Shown here: one piece after another, positions 58,201-64,000 of the stretch
Numbering within the stretch: the first letter of the stretch is position 1
Layout: the number at the start of each line of letters is the position of its first letter
Assembly: GCA_022579005.1 (NCBI GenBank)
Contig: MU401490.1
Location: forward strand, 62,001 to 126,000
Length of the DNA: 64,000 nucleotides
From: Poronia punctata
Taxonomy: Eukaryota; Ascomycota; Sordariomycetes; Xylariales; Xylariaceae
Direction: 5' to 3'
Position numbers and translations under genes: made by a program
Notes under the pieces: generated by a model
Seen by the model: only the letters and a program-made list of their open reading frames with translations
Databases searched by the model: none
What the model was told of the DNA's origin: nothing

Positions 58201-61200
58201 TCACACCCGATAAGAGAGTATCTAGCCGCGCAGTCCGCAATGGTAATATGTGTAAACTTTAAGCTAATACAACACTTTCGGTAGTGTCAAAGTCTCAGGA
58301 GGAAAGGATCTTCGATCTTCCCAGGCTGTCGGAATCGGATATCTCATTAAGAGATAAGAAGGCTCTGCCAAACTCAGTATGTGCTTACCTATAACATATA
58401 CACGTAAAACATCCATGGTACGTTAAAAGTACATATATAACAACCCAGTACAGTAAGATACAAACCCCGGCACCCCTGGCGACCCACTAAGAGATACGTA
58501 TTAGTACGGTTACCCCCGTTGGATCACGTTTCCCAGACCCTGAGGTGACGCGATTCTCAGGAGTCCAAGTACTCGACCTACGTGTAGATATTTTCATCGT
58601 TGCCGACCGGCCTGCGCAGCTAAAACTTAGGTGAGGGCCGAAACAGAAACGGGCGACCCGGCATCTATCCCCTCAGCGCGCCATGATCGCAAAATACCGA
58701 ATGAGATGTCAGAGATAGCTTAATCTGCAAAACGAGTCAGGGCCGCACTAAAAGCTAAGCTAAGATGGGCACGTTGACGTTGGTATGTATAATAGTGTAA
58801 TATAGCGGACCCCTCACGCACGTTTGGAGAATTTTAAGGCTATTATAGCAAAGATGTCAGGCCGGGAAAACATGTGTTAATGTCCCCCGAGTCCCGACAC
58901 GTGCGGGTGCCATACCCGAATCCGAGGCAACGGGAACTGTTTCTTTAGCTACCTAGTAGGTAAGCAAGTAGTTACAGATACGTACAGATGTAGGTATGTA
59001 GGTAATTTTAGGTAGGTTGGGTAAGTATGTAAAACCAACGCCCTTTCGATTTACAGACAATACTTGCGCTTAATACTAAAAAAGTTGAAAGATCAACCTA
59101 AACAATATGCGCGTGTAGAGGTAGTATTCTTTAAAATCATCATTAGATCAAATGATAAAGAGAATATGCGATGATATATTCGTGCCAGATAAACCACATA
59201 ACCTAACCTACCTAACCTACCTACTGATTTAGAATTATAAGCAACGCCAGAAGCCGAACTTGTGTTGCGGCATATTTGCTGTATTGCCATCCCACTGCAG
59301 AATATGGCCGTTATTAGTCATTACCGAACATGTAAGGTTACGTATTTCTGTATCTGGTAACCGGTCAGGACGAAACCCAATTGGCGTTTTTCCTCTCCCG
59401 CCCCTCATTGACTTTTACCCAACCAGAACCGTGATAAAGAAGAAAGGGTTGCAACGCCCCCAGGTAGAGCGCAAAACCCCCAGTGCAACCCTGCAACCCT
59501 GCAACCCTGCAGCTCTGCCCAGCACGTTGTTCCGTTGTCTAATGGACATCCCCTCCGCCAGCGGAACTTACAGCTAAATCCTCCAGTCCCGTAGATTTAT
59601 CATCATCACTTCATCAACGGTCCGCTGCGTATATCCTCCCCCACACGGGGACGGACTTTACCTAACCCCCGGGCTTACCAGGTTATGTCCGGACCCTTTT
59701 CATAACTTTTATCTTTGCACAAAACATTCATACATTCAGACACATGATGTATCCTGAAGAATAAAAAGGTTTTTTACAAGGTGTCTACTCAAGAGGATGC
59801 GAATTCTAATTCTAGACTACGGGCTGGATGACAAGTAGGAGCGTGACCCCGCAGCCAAACGGCCTGGTCATCATTGAGCCAAGGCTCATTCGGAAAAGTA
59901 CCTATTCGTGCAACTCGATAGCCCCACGAGAATACATACCTAGCTGCCCGTCGAAATACTTACTACCTACACCTACCTATCTTTGGCACAAAACCAAAAG
60001 GGATGGCCAAGTATCAAAGTCCACTCTCCGGCATGAGCTGTTTTACCCAGTGGAAGGGCCCCCGAAGGAGTGGGCGCGCGCCTGCCGAATCCCGGCCGGC
60101 CAGAATCTTTAGTCAGATCGGAGCCCCCCCCCCCTTTGCCGTGCTTCCAAAAAGGGACGGATCATAATGGCTTCCCCAGCTAGCCTGATACCTCCCTTGG
60201 CATGGTATTTCTGTTCTTCCATTGGCTATAAACGAGATTCCCATGTTATGATTCTAAAAAGCGGAAGCCGAACATCGTGCGGAAAACTCGTAGCCCCTCA
60301 CCTCTCTCCACCATCTTTATCACGATATTTCTAATAAAAAAACCCACACGTATTTCTGCTGGCGAGGGGTATGGCACCATGAGTGGATCGTAGGGAATTT
60401 TTCATGTTTCCTAGGGCCAGGAGGAGTTAACATAGATGGAAGGCAAGTGTTGCTCCCAATGTCTCCCTGCTCAGCCTCTGTTGTTCAAGCTGCATTGCCT
60501 GATATTTTAGTAAATCCAGAGGCTACCTACCTACTTTGAGGACGGGGGACCGGGTATTATTCCTTTTCGAAGTGTCAAAGTGTCGTCCTGCTTCCTTCTC
60601 TACCATTATTGAGGGGTGAGCTGTGAGCATGGGGCAGCACAAACCCTGTATTAATTACTATCGAGCAAAAACAAGCGTGAGAACCGTGGGGTCAAGAAAG
60701 CTACTAACCTAACCTACATGGAAAGCCGTTGCCCATAGGTAAGCTACAACTACCATCGGTAAGCAGTTGGAATGTCACTTCTGTAGAGCTGTTATTATTA
60801 CCTATTCAGCAGCAGGGCTGGGGTCAGTCATCGCTCTAAAAGGATTCAGGAGGCGAGCCCTCTTCTGGCCCGAGCGGCCACGTGGGAAAAAAGATCTAGC
60901 CCACCAGCATATCCCCTGTCCACTACGGTAGAAAGGCTTGTCCAGAAGGTGAAGTACCTTGGAAGTACCCCCGGGGGGCAAGCAAGCAAAGCCTTGGGGG
61001 CTCATTTCGTGACCCGCTTGTGATTGGCCTGGCTCTTACGCCGAGGCCTCTACGCCGCTAGTAAAATTGTCCCCCTGGTTCATACCGTTGGGCTTTTTTT
61101 TCACGATGTAAACATGCCCCCCAGCCAAGTCAGTCAAAAACATACGCTCCGTAGGTAGATGATATCGTCGCAACATTGTTATCTTTTCTAAACCCACTTT

Positions 61201-63762
61201 TTGAAACAAACCGGCCCTGAGGTAGTGTCAAAGTTTCAGCTGTACTAGCATAATAGTTTGCATAGATGCCAACGATATTTTTAGTCTGACGGACAAAGCC
61301 GTTTCGTTTATATGTCTGGACTTTTTTCTTGGTGGGGCCCGATCTGTTATTCTCGACTCATCCGCCGGTTTTTGCTACTAAAAAAGATCGTGATAGGCAA
61401 GTAGAGCGAGCGAGCGAGCGAGCGTGAATGACCAAAGAAGAAAAAATACTCCCCCCCCCCCTCCTCCCAAAAAACCCCCCACATCATACGATCTTCTATC
61501 GCGAGAGTCCCCGCCCCGTTGGGACGAACTACCGTGCTAAACTAGACAAACCCCGACGAACCTAGAAACTAGAGGGAGGGAGGAGAAAGCGCAACCACTT
61601 TAGGTGATCTCTGTTTTCTGACCGACCGACCGACATACGGCAACTGAAGATCTCGGAAACAGCCGTAGTCGGAGCAAAAGACCTCGTGGCATGTGTCCCG
61701 TGCGATAAAAAGGTTAACAAACCCCTTATATCGTACCCCCTCCCTCCCACCACCTATACTCGATTAGGTCCGGCCGTCCGAGTAGCAGGGGGGGCCAAGG
61801 GTCCGGATTAAGCTTGTGCAGTAGGTTAGTGGGGTTGAGAAGGAGGAGAGAGGGAGAGAGAGGGAGAGAGAGGGAGAGAGAGCATGGACCCCCAATTGAT
61901 ATGGTGTCCTGTCTTGGTACCTGTCGAATTTTCTCTGGCGGCGCATCTCATATTCTTTGTTCAGCCGTTCCGTTGGGTGCTTCCGACTGTCTGGATATGA
62001 TGATGCAAAACAGGTAGGTTAGGTGTGTGTGTGTCTGCAGGGGTTGGCCATATACGTATACATAAGGTACCTACTTACACTATGTATTACAACGTACAAA
62101 AAGATTCTAATAATAAAGAATCGGCAGCCGTGCTGTCCCGCAGCTGAGGAACTCTCTAACCTAGTGTACTTTTTACCTCACCTACCACGAGCAGAATTCT
62201 GTAAGAAGGCGGCTTTCCCGTGCTCAGCCACGCTCTCCATACCTAACCTAACCTACCTTATGCGCTGCAAGAAATCCGTAGGTATGCCGTACATAGATAC
62301 TCGTACACATATTCGGGGATAACGCCGCAGCTCGGTAGCCTATCATAACTGTAGACTAACCGACCGTTCTAATTCTACAGTGAATAGAAGCCCTGTATTT
62401 TAACCCAAGGCAGCTGTTTTGTGGTCAAGGACAGAAGAAATACAAACCTGCATTCAATAAAGTACCTAACCTACTTTTTCTTTCTTTTCCACAAAACAAA
62501 TCCTGTATTACGAGTACAACTCTATATAACTAAACTTACCTATTATTACCTCCTTTATGGCGTTGTTCCTGCAGTAGGGTGGTGAAGAACGTCGTATCAG
62601 ACCCCCGAACGGATCCCTAAGCTTAATGGATAGGCGAGGGTTGGCGAGCATGAATTCCCTCCGTTTTGAAAATCCATGCGACATGATGTATCCGGGGAGG
62701 AATATTGATCACTTATGTACCTACATACCTACATACCTACATACTTTGCTTTCCTCCATGACATATATCCTGCCGCCTCCCCCTGAGCTCTGCAGCCCAT
62801 GACAACTAAAATACCCCAAGCAACCTTGGGGCAAGTATTGTCAAACATACAAAGCTGGTAAATAGTAAGTAGTTGGGGTCTATATTGCTTTAGGTACACA
62901 GGAAGGGTTGGTTCACGCGAGAGCCACATTTGAAATTCAGGGCCGTCTAGGTACGCATGAACCTGTCATATACAGACAGATGGCTCATGTACTTGGGTAC
63001 TGCCCGCAGTAGATCAACTCAGATTGGGGACGTTTTAAAGAGCGTTACAGACATTCTGTGCAAAAGTACATGTATCAATTTACACTTACATCATAAGAAG
63101 TTGCTCTCAATTTTCTCTAGAGCTTCATGGTAAAGCGCCATACAGATACGATTTGCTGTTCTTTTGGTACATTTATGTCCATCTCCAAGGTCGTAGTTTG
63201 GTTGGTGGGTGAGATGGGGTGTGGAAGGAGGTAGGTACTTTGCATCGGGTATAGAAGTACCTAAAGGCAATCCGAGAGAAGCAATTGCAACCCTACCTCC
63301 AGTGCACCGCCCTCTGAATATGGTTATTTTCGGCTCCCTGGCTGCTTATTTCAGGTGCCTACTTTCCCTGCTTTAGGTACATCATATACCTCTTCATCTT
63401 AGTATGTACTTACTTTTATGTAAGTAATGAAATTGGATGAGGTTTGATTGGGTTAGACTGTATGTGGCAGCCACCTGCCGAGCAGCCAGGTGATCTTGGC
63501 TGAAATGCTGGATGGTTATCGCGCGAACGCCCTCACAACCAACAACATACACTCTCAATAAGCTCAGCGTTGTATTGTCCGCATCTGCATCTCTCTCTCC
63601 GCAGCAAAAAAAGCATCTAGATCCCCAGTCGGACTTAAAAACACCACAATTACTTTGACGACAGCGAAAATGTCCGTAGGGTCCTGTGCATGATGTCTAG
63701 GTAGTCAGTCTACAGCACCACATTGCTTATTGTCTAGTCTAGGTATCTTCAAGAGGGGTCAC
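52236..63762. other. 11.5-kb stretch with no recognised gene, upstream of the homeodomain gene
   Basis: The first ~550 bases (to 52790) form an open in-frame extension of the homeodomain gene and are probably its leader; TATATA boxes lie at about 52470-52475 and 52528-52533. Beyond that, all open frames are below ~145 codons, overlap on both strands and lack motifs. Simple repeats: (GGGCAG)n-like ~54860-54925, a G-run ~56693-56710, a GCAACCCT repeat ~59480-59510, a C-run ~60125-60137, (GAGC)n ~61405-61425 and (GAGAGAGG)n ~61845-61880, plus many TAGGTA-type tetramers. No tRNA or transposon was recognised. Confidence 0.55.
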
Positions 63763-63969
63763 TCAAAAGTCAATCATCTCCCCATTTGAGTCCATCTTGG
63801 CCGTCCTGACAAATTCGATCGCCAAAGTGAGTATTAGCATAATGATCGGTAATGACCAACTTGATGCGGTTGATTCTGATATTATGATCATGACGAACGA
63901 GAAAACAATGATGACGAATAGGGCTACCCAAGGTCCCGCCTCTCCAACCTTTTTCCCGTCTGCCGCTTG
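63763..63969 (-). CDS. C-terminal exon of a membrane protein, cut by the right edge
   Basis: The frame read from 63969 down to the TGA at 63763-63765 gives 69 codons: a Lys-rich start (QAADGKKVGEAGP), a membrane helix WVALFVIIVFSFVMIII, a short loop with STASSW, a second helix LPIIMLILTLAIEF, and a charged tail ending MIDF. An in-frame stop lies just upstream, and AAAAG at 63970-63974 fits an intron acceptor, so this is read as a last exon, its intron crossing the window edge. The two evenly spaced helices speak for real coding sequence. The family is not recognised. Confidence 0.5.
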   Translation of the reverse strand, partial: QAADGKKVGEAGPWVALFVIIVFSFVMIIISESTASSWSLPIIMLILTLAIEFVRTAKMDSNGEMIDF

Positions 63970-64000
63970 CTTTTAGCTGGTCACGGTCACGGCCACGGCC

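Overview
This window is nuclear DNA of a filamentous ascomycete (Pezizomycotina; probably Sordariomycetes, and the style of the intergenic DNA would fit Xylariales, but that last step is inference). The evidence is short introns of about 54-190 nt with GT...CTAAC/CTGAT...AG signals, two Zn2Cys6 regulators with the fungal-specific middle domain, a HET-domain relic, a fungal-type PARP (BRCT-WGR-PARP) and no operons. No rRNA, tRNA, CRISPR array or intact transposon was recognised.

Layout. 1-300: 5' part of a secreted SMP-30/gluconolactonase-like enzyme running off the left edge. 1.7 kb: possible 80-aa ORF. 2.4-6.8 kb: P4-ATPase lipid flippase of the Dnf3 type (minus). 8.7-9.36 kb: a broken HET-domain gene. 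10.4-12.4 kb: NCS1 nucleobase permease (minus). 15.6-18.2 kb: PARP (plus), containing a spliceosomal twin intron and a GC-AG intron. 19.2-19.7 kb: possible small two-exon gene. 21.6-30.2 kb is a dense housekeeping block: SPT2, ribosomal P2, PEX7, a CUE-AlkB-GRF dioxygenase and a double-GFA-domain protein. 32.6-34.9 kb: a single-pass membrane protein and a SigF/NTF2-like membrane protein. 35.4-37.6 kb: Zn2Cys6 regulator with a 20-nt micro-exon. 40.2-41.2 kb: five-exon short-chain dehydrogenase. 41.6-41.8 kb: homopolymers round an N gap. 42.8-45.9 kb: second Zn2Cys6 regulator. 46.2-48.6 kb: secreted type-B carboxylesterase. 50.2-52.2 kb: homeodomain factor, with about 11.5 kb of apparently gene-free DNA upstream. 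63.8-64.0 kb: last exon of a membrane protein running off the right edge.

The genes do not form one pathway. PARP, SPT2 and the AlkB-GRF protein are chromatin or DNA-damage functions; PEX7 and P2 are housekeeping; the lactonase-like protein, carboxylesterase and permease face the environment. The two Zn2Cys6 proteins and the homeodomain protein are regulators whose targets cannot be read from this DNA. Exon models were made by hand: every junction keeps the frame and restores family motifs, but no transcript data were available. The most notable signal is the twin intron in the PARP gene at 17454-17602.
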